Shown in pieces: positions 42,201 through 48,500 of a stretch of 64,000 nt of DNA. Where the stretch lies: positions 12,152,678 through 12,216,677 of the forward strand of contig NC_065419.1 in NCBI RefSeq assembly GCF_024362695.1, given 5' to 3'. The notes beneath the pieces are model-generated. The model ran no database searches, was not told the origin of the DNA, and saw nothing but the letters and a program-made list of their open reading frames with translations. Numbering within the stretch: the first letter of the stretch is position 1; the number at the start of each line of letters is the position of its first letter. Position numbers and translations under genes: made by a program. Source of the DNA: Pectinophora gossypiella. Lineage: Eukaryota > Arthropoda > Insecta > Lepidoptera > Gelechiidae.

Positions 42201-44034
42201 GAGAATTTATCTTAAATGCACTCTACCGCAGATGATCGGGCCGTCAGTGCGTTGCATTTAGAATACTTAGTTTTATTATTATTGTTTTTATGATTTCGGT
42301 TTGTTTTTCTTTTTGTTTTGTTTTTTTTTTCTGTGTACTTATTGATTTCCGTGTGATTTCTGTCCTGTGTTAAACGTAATGTACCTGTCTGTCTGTGTCT
42401 GTGGTGTCCGGAAGTAATAAATGTTTCTTTCGTTCTTTCTTTGTTCTTTAAAAGGCTAAAAGCTACTATAACTTTTTTGCTGAACTGAAAAACCGATGAA
42501 GGTTTTTTTTTGACGTGACTTAATGTAGATTTGCCGCAGATGGCATTAACTACTTAGCCGGACCAATGGGGAGGGAGCGCTGATAACTACCCGGTACAAA
42601 ACTTAAAACAACAGCCCTGAGGGTGCCCAGTTGGGCGCGAACTTCGGCTCAGGGCGTCGTGTGAGAGAAAGAATACTTGAAAGAATTAACCGACCCTAGT
42701 GGTCGATAGCGATAAGCGCTGAATGAGGAAAATCGTCGACCACGCCGGCGCGGTCGGTATCGGGGTTCTGAAGTGTTTGGTGTCGCAAGCTGATTGCCCG
42801 CCTCTATGGGTAGAGTTACCTATTTTTCTATCGTGTGGGTTGTGAGGTGAATCACCAACCTCATCAACCCTGATGTCTGGGTTACTATTGAGCCGCCAAA
42901 GGTCTCTGATATCTAGTATAACGACTACATACACAAGTAAGTACTTAAAATAAATAGTAGCCGGGACCAACTGCTTTACGTGTCCTCCGAAGCACGGATC
43001 ATCTTACTTTTCGTAACACTATTGTATTCTATGACAAATCAAAAAATCTGCAACAGGCTAACGCGTAACTTACACCTGTTAGTGTCACGGGTACGAATCC
43101 CGGTTCGTGCTCTAAACCACTGAATTCGACTTATTATTTGAATTCACGTTAGGATCATAGTTAATTGATATCACGTGGTATCCAGGATTTACGGCCGGTT
43201 AAAGAAAAAAAGATCGACGAATTGAGAACCGCCTCATTTTTTGAAGTCGGTTAAAAATTGGCAATAATGTGCCCTGCCTACCCCTCTTATTTATCTACAT
43301 GGGACTTAAACATAGCTGTTGAGGAATCACAGCCGAAGACGATGGTGTCTTGGATGGATCACACTTACTTACTTAGGAAATGCATATTCACTCTACCTTA
43401 TAATTATGTACTCTAAAACAGACACTTGAAAAAGTAGAAATAAAAAATAAACCCGTTAATATACCCGTTAATATAATATATGCTAGTCTTTAATTTAATA
43501 AAGGAACCAGTACCTAAGACGGTCGTAAGCTCGGGGAGGAGTGGGTACTTAGTTCATCTTGCGATGGATGTACCCAAAAGGATGTCTCTCTGACTACCCC
43601 AATTGCGATATAGTCGTGAGATTTTATTTTATGGTGCCTAAGGCTACGAAAGGTTTTATTCGATAAATTCCATATTATTATTTTCTGTTGAAATCAGTGT
43701 TAGAAATAAATAATTAAATCCATTTTTTGACGTGTCTTATTGTATATTTTTGTGATATGATTAACTACTTGGCCGGATGAATAGGGAGCGCTGAAGGCTC
43801 TCACCCCGTAAAATTAAATCCACGGACCTTAATAAAATATAGGCAAAAAAATCCTTTTAAAAATAATGGCATAAAAGATTTAGTCTAGAGAAAGAAAGAA
43901 AGAATAAGCAGAAGAAAAAAGAAAGAAGAGGGTTAGAAGGTCCAGTGTAATATAATCCAATAAAATTAATACATAAAATACTCACTTTTGTGTTTCGGAT
44001 AATTCTTCCACATCTTCCTTAAAAGCGTCGTCAT
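24153..44034 (-). CDS. LDLRAP1: PTB-domain endocytic adaptor, LDLRAP1-like
   Basis: Six exons (43986-44034, 30787-30960, 28933-29038, 25853-26024, 24548-24604, 24153-24233), all GT-AG with matching phases 1, 1, 2, 0, 0, give 212 residues. The start MTTLLRKMWKNYPKHKKLCE resembles the K-L-P-E-x-W entry of LDLRAP1 (ARH). The PTB core follows: VDVRYAG, then LTKKLQRVNLDISPKGVVVT, SIYRISYCSADAANARVFAV and HVFVCARRKQARALALSLAH, ending AFNDAYQAW. LDLRAP1 binds NPxY tails of LDL-receptor-family cargo and links them to clathrin/AP-2 at the plasma membrane. This protein is about 100 residues shorter than the vertebrate form. Its tail has an acidic FAEDSDEETDNEHW patch but no clathrin box (LLDLE-type). 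Other PTB families (GULP/ced-6, PID1, FAM43) fit less well. Confidence 0.8.
24548..24604 (-). CDS. LDLRAP1: PTB adaptor exon 5
   Basis: 19 codons AWQSQGSSLQSTGKRTNPW, phase 0 at both ends; acceptor GGTGTTTACAG and donor GTAAGAAC. Small linker exon after the PTB fold; NPW is a degenerate NPF-like tripeptide. Confidence 0.8.
24630..24890 (+). mobile_element. SINE-A, head missing
   Basis: Starts at AATCACTTTATGATCCCTTG 26 bp upstream of exon 5 and ends CACACGATAGAAGACTGAG. It has a short internal duplication of CCTGTCAGGGTTACCAGGG. Confidence 0.75.
25021..25491. repeat. Direct repeat of about 70 bp flanking a SINE-A
   Basis: 25021-25093 and 25423-25491 are near-identical (TTTTTTTATGATGATAGRCA then AGCATTTAACYATAATYCCA). 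Between them is a complete minus-strand SINE-A, 25094-25422, with GGGATTCGAACCCGAGACC in its head. The flanks are far longer than a normal target-site duplication. Confidence 0.75.
25853..26024 (-). CDS. LDLRAP1: PTB adaptor exon 4
   Basis: One base completes Arg of SIYR, then 57 codons ISYCSADAANARVFAVVEGK ... LAHAFNDAYQ. It supplies the beta-strand SYC-x-A-D...VF and the C-terminal helix that forms the cargo-peptide groove. Very CpG-rich compared with the AT-rich introns. An alanine/glycine insertion (GKGAGAAESHVA) replaces the shorter turn seen in vertebrates. Confidence 0.87.
26103..26360. repeat. F-repeat followed by SINE-A fragment
   Basis: F (+) at 26103-26215, then a minus-strand SINE-A middle piece at 26220-26350 (GACTACGTACTTACATCAG). 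Confidence 0.55.
26420..26665. other. CpG-rich island inside PTB intron 3
   Basis: About 245 bp with dense CpG (GAAATGCGCGCGCAGTTTGA, GACGCGCCGCC, CGCACTGCGCCGCGTGACG) in otherwise AT-rich DNA. No open frame with splice sites is evident. It could be a GC-rich transposable-element fragment or an internal promoter. Confidence 0.45.
26747..26901. mobile_element. MITE-1 copy
   Basis: Near-perfect palindrome: left GGTTAAAATGGCCACATCGA, right TCGATGTGGCCATTTTAACC, with AAGCAATTCATCTAAAAAAG mirrored inside. Confidence 0.85.
27100..27240 (-). repeat. F-repeat
   Basis: Minus orientation: CTCAGCCGCTGGTGGGGAGC then GAGAGTTGCCGTTCTATACG. Confidence 0.65.
27710..28003 (-). mobile_element. SINE-B, internally deleted
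   Basis: Head at right (CATCCGTGGTCTAGTGATTG on the minus strand), 3' end at left (CCTATATACGTCCCACTGC). About 25 bp are missing in the middle near 27811. Confidence 0.75.
28028..28205 (+). repeat. Repeat I copy
   Basis: CCGACCCCGCCGGCGTGATC, GCGCTTATCGCTATCAATCC, AGGGTCGATTAGTTCTTTC. Other copies: 33985-34260 (split by LT2) and 42690-42790 (-). Confidence 0.55.
28205..28600 (-). repeat. R1 repeat split by SINE-C
   Basis: R1 halves at 28205-28251 and 28545-28590. SINE-C between them has a 13-bp target-site duplication. Confidence 0.75.
28252..28544 (-). mobile_element. SINE-C, full length with target-site duplication
   Basis: Head at right on the minus strand: GGAGCTCGGTGGCGCAGCGG then TAAACGCGCTCGG. 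The body has GGGTGACCACAAAAAAAAG and GGGCCCGCGTGGTGG; the 3' end is TTAATGGGCTGATGATGATG. The duplication TGTCCGGCGAAGT lies at 28239-28251 and 28545-28557. Confidence 0.9.
28606..28850. mobile_element. MITE-4 copy
   Basis: Shares CTAGGTTCAAGATAAATTAT, AAAACGTTTTCTATTTAACT and GTAAAAAGTAACTGATTTGA with copies at 37298, 39805 and 41090. Non-coding. Confidence 0.6.
28933..29038 (-). CDS. LDLRAP1: PTB adaptor exon 3
   Basis: Two bases complete Gly, 34 codons LTKKLQRVNLDISPKGVVVT DAESQENVLSISIY, then AG of the next Arg. Acceptor TTATAATTCCAG, donor GTACGTTA. Central beta-sheet of the PTB fold. Confidence 0.88.
29098..29345 (+). mobile_element. SINE-B, 5'-truncated, with G15 tract
   Basis: Starts inside the B-box region (GGTCCGGGTTCGATTCC) and ends TGGGATGTTTATAGGCC. 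A run of 15 G at 29302-29316 replaces the usual short GAGGGGAGG; it is a likely unstable or error-prone stretch. Confidence 0.75.
29860..29965 (+). mobile_element. SINE-E head
   Basis: AGCCGTGGTAGCCCAGTTGG (A-box region) and CGCAGGTTCGAATCC (B-box), then CTAAACCAATGATTGTCG. The tRNA likeness is clear, but the body identifies it as a SINE. It directly precedes the pseudo-exon array. Confidence 0.7.
29964..30786 (-). repeat. Tandem array of decayed copies of PTB exon 2
   Basis: Five complete units and one partial leftmost unit repeat the 3' half of exon 2 plus its splice donor and about 25 bp of intron. The donor copies sit at 30060, 30208, 30349, 30486 and 30630, with the true one at 30787; spacing is 148, 141, 137, 144 and 157 bp. 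Four of the five extra copies still read GCTAAAG|GTAAAT, and the fifth CACTAAAG|GTAAAT. At least the unit next to the gene has an in-frame stop (GATTTATAA), and exon acceptors were not copied, so these are pseudo-exons inside intron 2. Confidence 0.88.
30787..30960 (-). CDS. LDLRAP1: PTB adaptor exon 2
   Basis: AG completes Lys, 57 codons LCEEWALAECEGEGWWREAK ... SALHSAK, then one base. Acceptor CCTTCTTCCAG just right of 30960, donor GTAAATAC left of 30787. It begins the PTB fold (strand SSQVDVRYAGAAPVER). Alanine-rich and CpG-rich. Confidence 0.87.
31408..31735 (+). mobile_element. SINE-B, full length
   Basis: Head CCTCCATGGTCTAGTGGTTA, B-box region GGTTCGATTCC, 3' end CCCAGCAGCAGCTGTGGGAC with a short AGCAGC expansion. 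Confidence 0.85.
32195..32290 (+). repeat. R1 repeat
   Basis: Well-preserved copy: TGACGTTACTTATTGTAGAT to GAGCGCTGAAGGCTCTCACC. Confidence 0.75.
32500..32725. repeat. Cluster of GGGAATATTCCC palindromes
   Basis: GTTCCC/GGGAAT motifs occur as inverted pairs at 32500-32562 (including GGGAATATTCCCGAGAATAT) and again at 32680-32717. Two blocks 150 bp apart carry the same palindromic phrase. This could be the ends of a DNA element. Confidence 0.5.
32875..33035. mobile_element. MITE-1 copy
   Basis: Ends GGGGGGCTAAAAAAGCCACA and AATGTGGCCTTTTAAAGCCC; central TTGCATTGCGCACTAACTTT as in the sister copies. Confidence 0.85.
33140..33430 (-). repeat. LT1 retroelement 3' end
   Basis: Minus-strand copy, longest in the window, including AATTTAGTAATTTGGCTGCC beyond the usual stump. 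Confidence 0.55.
33960..34260. repeat. Repeat I split by a minus-strand LT2 end
   Basis: Repeat I halves at 33985-34055 and 34190-34240 (GTGGGTCGATTAATTCTTCC). LT2 at 34060-34185 begins in a TAATAAATACTTTATTGCAC stretch. Confidence 0.55.
34505..34650 (+). repeat. R1 repeat, extended
   Basis: Runs past CTCTCACCCTGTACAACG into CAGGCCTGAGGGTGCCCAGT, showing that this motif belongs to the same element. Confidence 0.7.
35055..35195 (-). repeat. F-repeat
   Basis: Minus copy starting ACGTTATCGTACGTGTGTGT; the centre is shortened at CCGCTGGTCAATGC. Confidence 0.5.
35205..35465 (+). mobile_element. SINE-C, near full length
   Basis: Head GATGGCGCAGCGGTAAACGC, body and 3' end CCCGTTCCCCAGCAG. The terminal GAT repeats are lost. 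Confidence 0.8.
35515..35772 (+). mobile_element. SINE-D, best copy
   Basis: Head GCTGTGGTCCTGTGGTTCAC with B-box TGGTTCGAACCCC, body CACAGTTGGCTCGATAATTA and end CCCCAATTGGGATATAGTGA. An R1 copy follows at 35785-35850. Confidence 0.75.
36446..36600. mobile_element. MITE-1 copy
   Basis: Ends GGGGGGTTAAAAATGCCACA and GATGAGGCCTTTTCAACCCC. Confidence 0.85.
36817..36942. mobile_element. MITE-3, full length
   Basis: 126-bp palindrome. GTACAGTCATAAGCAATATA at the left is mirrored by TATTAATGCTCGTGACCGTAC at the right, with CACTTTAGGACTCTGTCGCT inside. Confidence 0.75.
37298..37690. repeat. MITE-4 copy followed by LT1 end
   Basis: MITE-4 37298-37558 (AGGTCAAAGATAATTTATAA...GTAACTGATTTGACTAGTTG), then minus-strand LT1 from 37562. 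Confidence 0.6.
38245..38562 (-). mobile_element. SINE-A, full length
   Basis: Contains a local inverted duplication GACATCACAAAAGTAACTTT / GACTTTTGTGATG in its body. Confidence 0.8.
38925..39250 (+). mobile_element. SINE-E tail joined to SINE-C
   Basis: SINE-E end (GGAAAACATCGTGAAGAAAC) at 38925-39003, then a 5'-truncated SINE-C from GAAGTTAAGCAACTTTCGC to a GATGATGATGATAATGAG tail. Confidence 0.75.
39351..39633 (+). repeat. 150-bp direct tandem duplication
   Basis: ATGCTCACTCGTTGATGTCT occurs at 39351 and 39501, followed in both by TTTGTATGAAACAAGTTTAT and ATCCCACTCCTATTAAGGGC. A third, shorter relative is at 4090-4140. Confidence 0.85.
39805..40260 (-). mobile_element. MITE-4 interrupted by an LT3 tail
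   Basis: MITE-4 ends at 39815-39840 and 40020-40260 on the minus strand. The insert starts with ACGTACGTACATGATGATGA and holds the LT3 tail motif. Confidence 0.5.
40385..40690. mobile_element. MITE-6 with a SINE-B insertion
   Basis: MITE-6 motifs GTGCTAATATGTGAACCC and TTTCGACAAAATGTATTGAA flank the SINE-B fragment at 40536-40643. Confidence 0.65.
40536..40643 (+). mobile_element. 5'-truncated SINE-B with 12-bp target-site duplication
   Basis: Only the last 108 bp of SINE-B (CAACCCGCAGTGGGGCAGCG to GGCTGTTTATGTTTAGT). It is flanked by ATCGATTTCGAC at 40524-40535 and 40644-40655. This shows 5' truncation at insertion, as expected from target-primed reverse transcription. Confidence 0.88.
40953..41651. 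mobile_element. hAT-like non-autonomous element carrying MITE-4
   Basis: Ends CAGTAATTCTCAACC and GGTTGGGAGCCACTG are inverted repeats of each other, in the style of common hAT/MITE termini. The interior includes a MITE-4 copy (41090-41315) and no transposase. No clear 8-bp target duplication was seen. Confidence 0.5.
41938..42240 (+). mobile_element. SINE-A tail followed by SINE-D head
   Basis: CCTTCAGCGGCTCAATAATA to CACACGATAGAAGAAGAGG, then the SINE-D head with CTACTGTGGTCCTATGG and CGGTTCGAAGCCC. Confidence 0.65.
42240..42440 (+). repeat. Possible retroelement 3' end
   Basis: T-rich stretch with CTGTCTGTCTGTGTCTGTGG, then AAGTAATAAATGTTTC and a TTCTTTCTTTG tail. Poly(A)-signal plus simple-repeat tail suggests a LINE 3' end; no second copy in the window. 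Confidence 0.35.
42505..43012. repeat. R1, repeat I and SINE-A cluster
   Basis: R1 (+) 42507-42650, repeat I (-) 42690-42790, SINE-A (-) 42830-43012 without its head. Confidence 0.6.
43040..43260 (+). mobile_element. SINE-E copy
   Basis: Head AACTTACACCTGTTAGTGTC, B-box region GTACGAATCCCGG, body CTAAACCACTGAATTCGACT to TCCAGGATTTACGGCCGG. Confidence 0.65.
43500..43805 (+). repeat. SINE-D tail and R1 copy
   Basis: SINE-D tail 43500-43625 (ACTTAGTTCATCTTGCGATG), R1 43725-43805 (GACGTGTCTTATTG with a small deletion in the GCCGC core). Confidence 0.55.
43986..44034 (-). CDS. LDLRAP1: PTB adaptor exon 1, start codon
   Basis: ATG at 44034-44032 in an A-rich context; 16 codons MTTLLRKMWKNYPKHK plus one base; donor GTGAGTATT. 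Phase 1 fits the exon 2 acceptor at 30960 and restores K-K-L-C-E-E-W, resembling the K-L-P-E-x-W of LDLRAP1. The fit of phase and sequence across 13 kb is the evidence for the join. Confidence 0.75.
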
Positions 44035-44099
44035 TTTCTTAAGCTTTCCTTTTCTTTCAAAATAATAAATTTATTGATAAAAATGAAATTTAAAAATGT

Positions 44100-44260
44100 T
44101 GAACTTAAAGTTTTCGCGCGCGTGGCGTGTGCTGCGCGCGCGGCCAGTCAACCCTTTGCGCAGTGGGCGATAGGCGCGCGATGCGCACCATTTTACGTTC
44201 CTATACGCAGCTATATGTGCGTATGTACTATCGCGAAAATCATGTGCACATGTTGATCGG
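44100..44260 (-). promoter_or_regulatory. CpG-rich probable promoter of the PTB gene
   Basis: Dense CpG (CGCGCGCGTGGCGTG, GCTGCGCGCGCGGCC, AGGCGCGCGATGCGC) within 220 bp upstream of exon 1, in AT-rich surroundings. No TATA box seen. Assignment is by position and composition. Confidence 0.45.
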
Positions 44261-44589
44261 GGTAGGCGCGTCTGTGGACGATCATTAAATGTGGAAATTT
44301 ACACGAGTGGCTGAACAAAGGATCAACGATATCTGAGCTCAATTTTTCCTTGTTAGGTAGGTATATTTTAAGCCATATTTAGCCAACAGAAATTACGAAA
44401 AGCTTGGAAAATCTAAATCTAACTCAAACAACTGGGATGAGGATGACTAAGCAGCGTTTTGCGAATAATGAATGCTTAACAATGACAACAAGAGAAGAAA
44501 ACCGCTTCGACACTTGCTGATGAAATATTCGATAACAATAAGTAAGGTAAGATAAAGTATAAGTAAGGTAAGGCTTAATAAAACACGAC

Positions 44590-44770
44590 GAATTTATTGA
44601 AAACATCATAGAAGGGAAGATAGAAGGAAAGACAGGAAGGGGAGGACCAAGAAGAGCTTTAGTACATGGAACAAATAAAGAGAAGACGAACGTCGTGTGT
44701 TTGAAGTCAAAGAATTGAATTGGATGCTACACCGACAAGAGCGTGGTTCTTAAATGGATGATAATGATAA
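44590..44770 (+). pseudogene. LT3 LINE: RT tail and 3' end
   Basis: Frame EGKIEGKTGRGGPRRALVHG resembles the K-I-E-G-K-R-G-R-G-R-P-R segment of lepidopteran non-LTR RTs. It is followed by the tail GCTACACCGACAAGAGCGTG and a GATGATAATGATAAG end. Confidence 0.6.
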
Positions 44771-45118
44771 GTAAGGTATCTGGGGGATAAGTGTCTGATA
44801 ACAACCAGGTGTCTAGCACTCTGATAGACGATCCAGGTCCTTAAAGGCCATGTTTTGGTGGAGACTAATAAAGGTGAATGAAGATGATATACAGAAACTT
44901 TCTCTCAGCTCTCCACATTATTTTCGAGGGTTTAACCTTGAAGATGGACGATTTGCAGACCAGAAACGAAATATTTATCAAAACAAACACACCAGGAAGT
45001 ATTTTATATATTCTGATAAAGAATACCAAGGTTCTGTGATTACAAAAATAGTTTAGTTCAAATCAAATAGCTACTTTATACCACAAAATAAATACTTATT
45101 AGTTATTTCCATTAGTTA

Positions 45119-45410
45119 TTGGACTTTTCAGGCTTGAATCACCTGATTGTCCGAAAAAGTAAGATGATTCCGTGCTTCGGAGGGCACGTTAAGCCGTTGG
45201 TCCCGGCTATTAGCCGTAAAAACACCTCCACCAATCCGCATTGGAGCAGCGTGGTGGAGTATGCTCCATATCCCCTCCGGTTGATTGAGGGGAGGCCTGT
45301 GCCCAGCAGTGGGACGTATATAGGCTGTTGATGATGAGTTATTTAGGTATATCCCCCCTTCTACTCCGGTTAATTGTGAGAAGACATGTGCCCAGCAGTG
45401 GGACGTCTAT
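45119..45410 (+). mobile_element. SINE-B, head missing, plus second 3' fragment
   Basis: 45119-45335 starts at GGACTTTTCAGGCTTGAATC. 45350-45410 repeats the CTCCGGTTAATTG ... CCCAGCAGTGGGACG end in decayed form. Confidence 0.75.
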
Positions 45411-45824
45411 GTTATATGCTAAGTAGGGTAGGTAGATAATAAGATTATAAATTAGGTATAATCTTAGTTTCATAAATTGACACGAATTAAATGGAGAAAA
45501 CATTTTGGACATCAGTGTGTAGGTAAAAAACAATAGGTAAAGTAGGTATTTTGAAAGCACGTTTAATCAAACTCGAGCCCTTTTCAAAATGCCTAATTTT
45601 TCTTACGAAATCTCGCGATTTATTTCCACGCGAGTTCATGAAACAGGTACCGAGCTTTACAAATTAGCGCAGGCGCGGAACTCGGCGCATGCCTGCATGA
45701 TTGCCTGACGCAAGCGCACTCGTTCGCCGCTCATGTCTGACGCAACTTTAGAGCTTTTCCCCTCACACCAAATTCATGTTATCCCCACCAATTACTCGTT
45801 TTGCTTCGCTAAATAATTACTTAC

Positions 45825-45858
45825 CGCCCGAAATCTCTATGTCAGTGCAGTTGCCCAT
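45825..45858 (-). CDS. Candidate first exon encoding MGNC... (myristoylation-type start)
   Basis: Minus-strand ATG at 45858 reads MGNCTDIEISG and ends with one base before a consensus donor GTAAGTAATT. M-G-N-C is a typical N-myristoylation plus palmitoylation start. Its phase 1 donor would splice in frame to PTB exon 2 (giving ...SGELCEEW), replacing the MTTLL... start. A CpG-rich stretch lies at 45650-45740. Equally, it could belong to an unseen small gene, or be chance: 11 codons carry little statistical weight. Confidence 0.3.
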
Positions 45859-45859
45859 A

Positions 45860-47140
45860 TTGTCATATTGTTTGTTATTGTTGCTTGTCTGGACCAAGTT
45901 TTATAATAGTGGAGTTAATGAAGGGTTTCACTTGTAAGTTGCCAGGGACAGGTCCGATTTCGATGATGTTTTTTCTTTTGTAGGGGTAGTTTTTTATATT
46001 ATTTAAAATCATTGGCGCAAATACATATTTCGAAGAAAATACAAATAAAAAGATTGATATTTTTTTTATTAGAGCAAAAATGAATTAATGTAGGTACTTT
46101 TCTGATTCTGTACAGAGACAGTTTCCCATTGATGATGATGATGATGATGATGTCCTCCCAGACGTATCCGTCGACGGCGACACCCTTAGGTAGTGTTAGC
46201 CTTGGCTCTTGTGTGTGTGTTTGTAACAGAACGCACCACAATAATCGTCGCGGATGGAGTCATCTAGTTTATTTTCAATAAACTTTAATGTACATCAATA
46301 ATGTGTTCAAATATTTGTCGAAAAGTTAGTACTTAACAGTAACTAAAAGGTTTGGCTATGGGGTGAAATATTTTTTCGACATTTATTTATTATTTTCGTC
46401 TTTTTGAATTTATATTTTTATTATTATAATATTCTTTTGTTTTTATGACTTTAGACAGGAAAAACATAATTAGAACTTTGAGAAACATGTAGGCTTTGTT
46501 TCATCTTTAGGTTTCATAATTCCATAGACCTACAAACAAAAGGAATTCAGTGGTCTCAGCTTGCCCTGGTGGGAGGTAGGCGTGGGTTTGTGTATGTGTG
46601 TATGTATGCACAAACCTATATGGAAGTGATAATGATATTCTAGTGATTATACCATTATGTGTGTCTGTGCCCTGCAGTGGGACGTATATAGGCTGTATAT
46701 GTTTATGTATACCATTATGTAAATACGTATTTCTTAATTCGAATCTAATGTTTCTATAAGGTAACTATTTTTTATTATTTTTATAAATTTAACGCCATCT
46801 TTTAGGGAATAGATTTGGATAAGTGCATCTATTCGTACATAGATGGGGTGAGAAATGCCTGTCATATGTGAAAAGCAGATATCCATCTCTAGGCAACTTG
46901 ATAGCTAGAAGTCATTGTAGTACCATAGCTTGCTAATAGATGGAGCTGTACGATATCAATAAAAATAATCAACCAGGGTATTATTAATGAAACATACTAT
47001 TTTTCTCCAAAACTGCTTTATTTAATATTGATACGCATAATTAACAAAGTACCTTTGATGTGAGAAACAGTAGCGTGCTTGTAGGCTTAAATCTTTTATC
47101 TTGCTAAATCTGTCCGTCATTCACATTTGTTTTCCCATAA
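45860..47140. other. Intergenic, repeat debris only
   Basis: (GAT)n at 46128-46152; 46153-46260 resembles a common lepidopteran repeat (CCCAGACGTATCCGTCGACG); SINE-B end at 46660-46700. Minus-strand AATAAA at 47017-47022. No gene seen. Confidence 0.5.
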
Positions 47141-47146
47141 TTTTCT

Positions 47147-47212
47147 TTAATATTCTGCAACAGATTCCAGGTTTGGAGTAAATATCTGTCCCTCCTGGAT
47201 CTTTGGACGATT
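47147..47212 (-). CDS. Orphan terminal-exon candidate
   Basis: After a good acceptor (TTATGAATTACTTTCAG) the minus strand reads NRPKIQEGQIFTPNLESVAE then Y and TAA. A minus-strand AATAAA follows 125 bp later at 47017-47022. I could not find upstream exons with certainty. A donor at about 47850 (CTCGCCAG|GTAAGAA) is phase 2 and would select a different frame (IVQRSRRDRYLLQTW...). Not recognised as any family. Confidence 0.25.
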   Translation of the reverse strand, partial: NRPKIQEGQIFTPNLESVAEY

Positions 47213-48500
47213 CTGAAAGTAATTCATAACTTAAATTAGGGGTAAATTCTATGTGTGAGCATAACCACTGTCTAGTACCTACTAAGACAATGACTTGCAT
47301 TTGCTTATTGTTTCTACAGGTATTATTTGTGATTCACAGGACTCTAATAAACTAATAAAAACATGTAAGTACAATAGGAGTAGGATTCATTCTTATTCTC
47401 AAAACAATATGAAGGGAGATCAAATCTCATCATGAAAGCCAGTTTTAACCGAAACCGTTTTGCTAATAACTTTATATTTTATTTATCAGTCCAGAAACTA
47501 TTGGTTGATTTCATGTCTGGTAGGTATGTAATTTACTAATTATTATATTACTCATCAATAAAACAAGGTTGTTAGTGACTGAGCATGTGTAGGAATTTAA
47601 GGAATATTTGAAAAATTTCATCTGTTAATATCTCATTAAATCCTAAACAGATTCAAATAATTCTTGTAGTCCTGATAAGAACTATCTCTCCACACATGGA
47701 GTTAAGTAATAAAATTTTGCTTGATTGCTGTTTGATAGTTGAAATTATCATAAGAAAAATTGGAACAAATGGTTGAAACAGTGACTTTTTGCACTACGAA
47801 TTTCTCTATAAAATACTTAACGAATACAAAAGGTATTTATTAATTTCTTACCTGGCGAGTGAATATTTTATAGGATACATTATAAACATCGTCAAGAAGT
47901 CTTCAATCTTACTAATTATTGTAGCTAAAACCCGTACGTTGCATCTTATTTTGTCTTCCTTCCATTATGATTCTCACTATTTTGTAGTCATATTAAACAC
48001 AATCTGAAAGGTTTAATAATTATATTTAACACAAAAAGTACACTAATTGTCCAAACAATACAAACCACACTACTTGATTCAACTGTTTTGTTTAACTGTG
48101 AGAACGAATGAAGGATATGTTCAGTTTACGTCACAGGAATACATAGATTATAAAAAGGTATACGAAATTTTAGAGTTTGTTAATTAGGATTCGAGATAGG
48201 GATGTTATTTTGAAAGAATATGTACGAATTCATGGAATAAAATTATTTAAAATACAAAAATAGACATTAGGATAGTTTGAATTTTCGCGGGAGTAGCAAG
48301 CACCAAAAGGGTGTCGATGTAAAAATATATGAATGAAGGGTTTTGAGCTGGTATATTTTACAAAATTGAAAATAATAGCTATATTACGTAGTATTTCTTG
48401 TTGAAATTGATTTATAAAGCATACGAAGTTCGTACCTATCGTTTAAAATATTATTCTAATTTTTTAGAACTGTAATTCGTGAAAATTGAAAAAATCATGA
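47213..48500. other. AT-rich DNA, no gene identified
   Basis: Short open frames here lack splice context and coding character. Confidence 0.5.

Larger units (their letters stand above)
31240..43985. other. PTB adaptor intron 1, about 13 kb
   Basis: Made largely of SINEs, MITEs and LINE 3' ends listed individually. Stretches with nothing recognised include 31745-32190, 33435-33950, 36100-36440 and 37690-38240, all AT-rich. No second gene was found inside it. Confidence 0.6.

Noticed and set aside
1796..43130. tRNA-like sequences with A and B boxes (for example 1806, 9430, 14909, 29865, 35216, 43050)
   Set aside because: Each is joined to a repeated SINE body and lacks a complete acceptor stem; none is a free-standing tRNA gene.
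44074..44256. 60-codon plus-strand frame rich in Ala, Arg and Cys
   Set aside because: It lies in the CpG-rich promoter block of the PTB gene and has no codon pattern or splice context.
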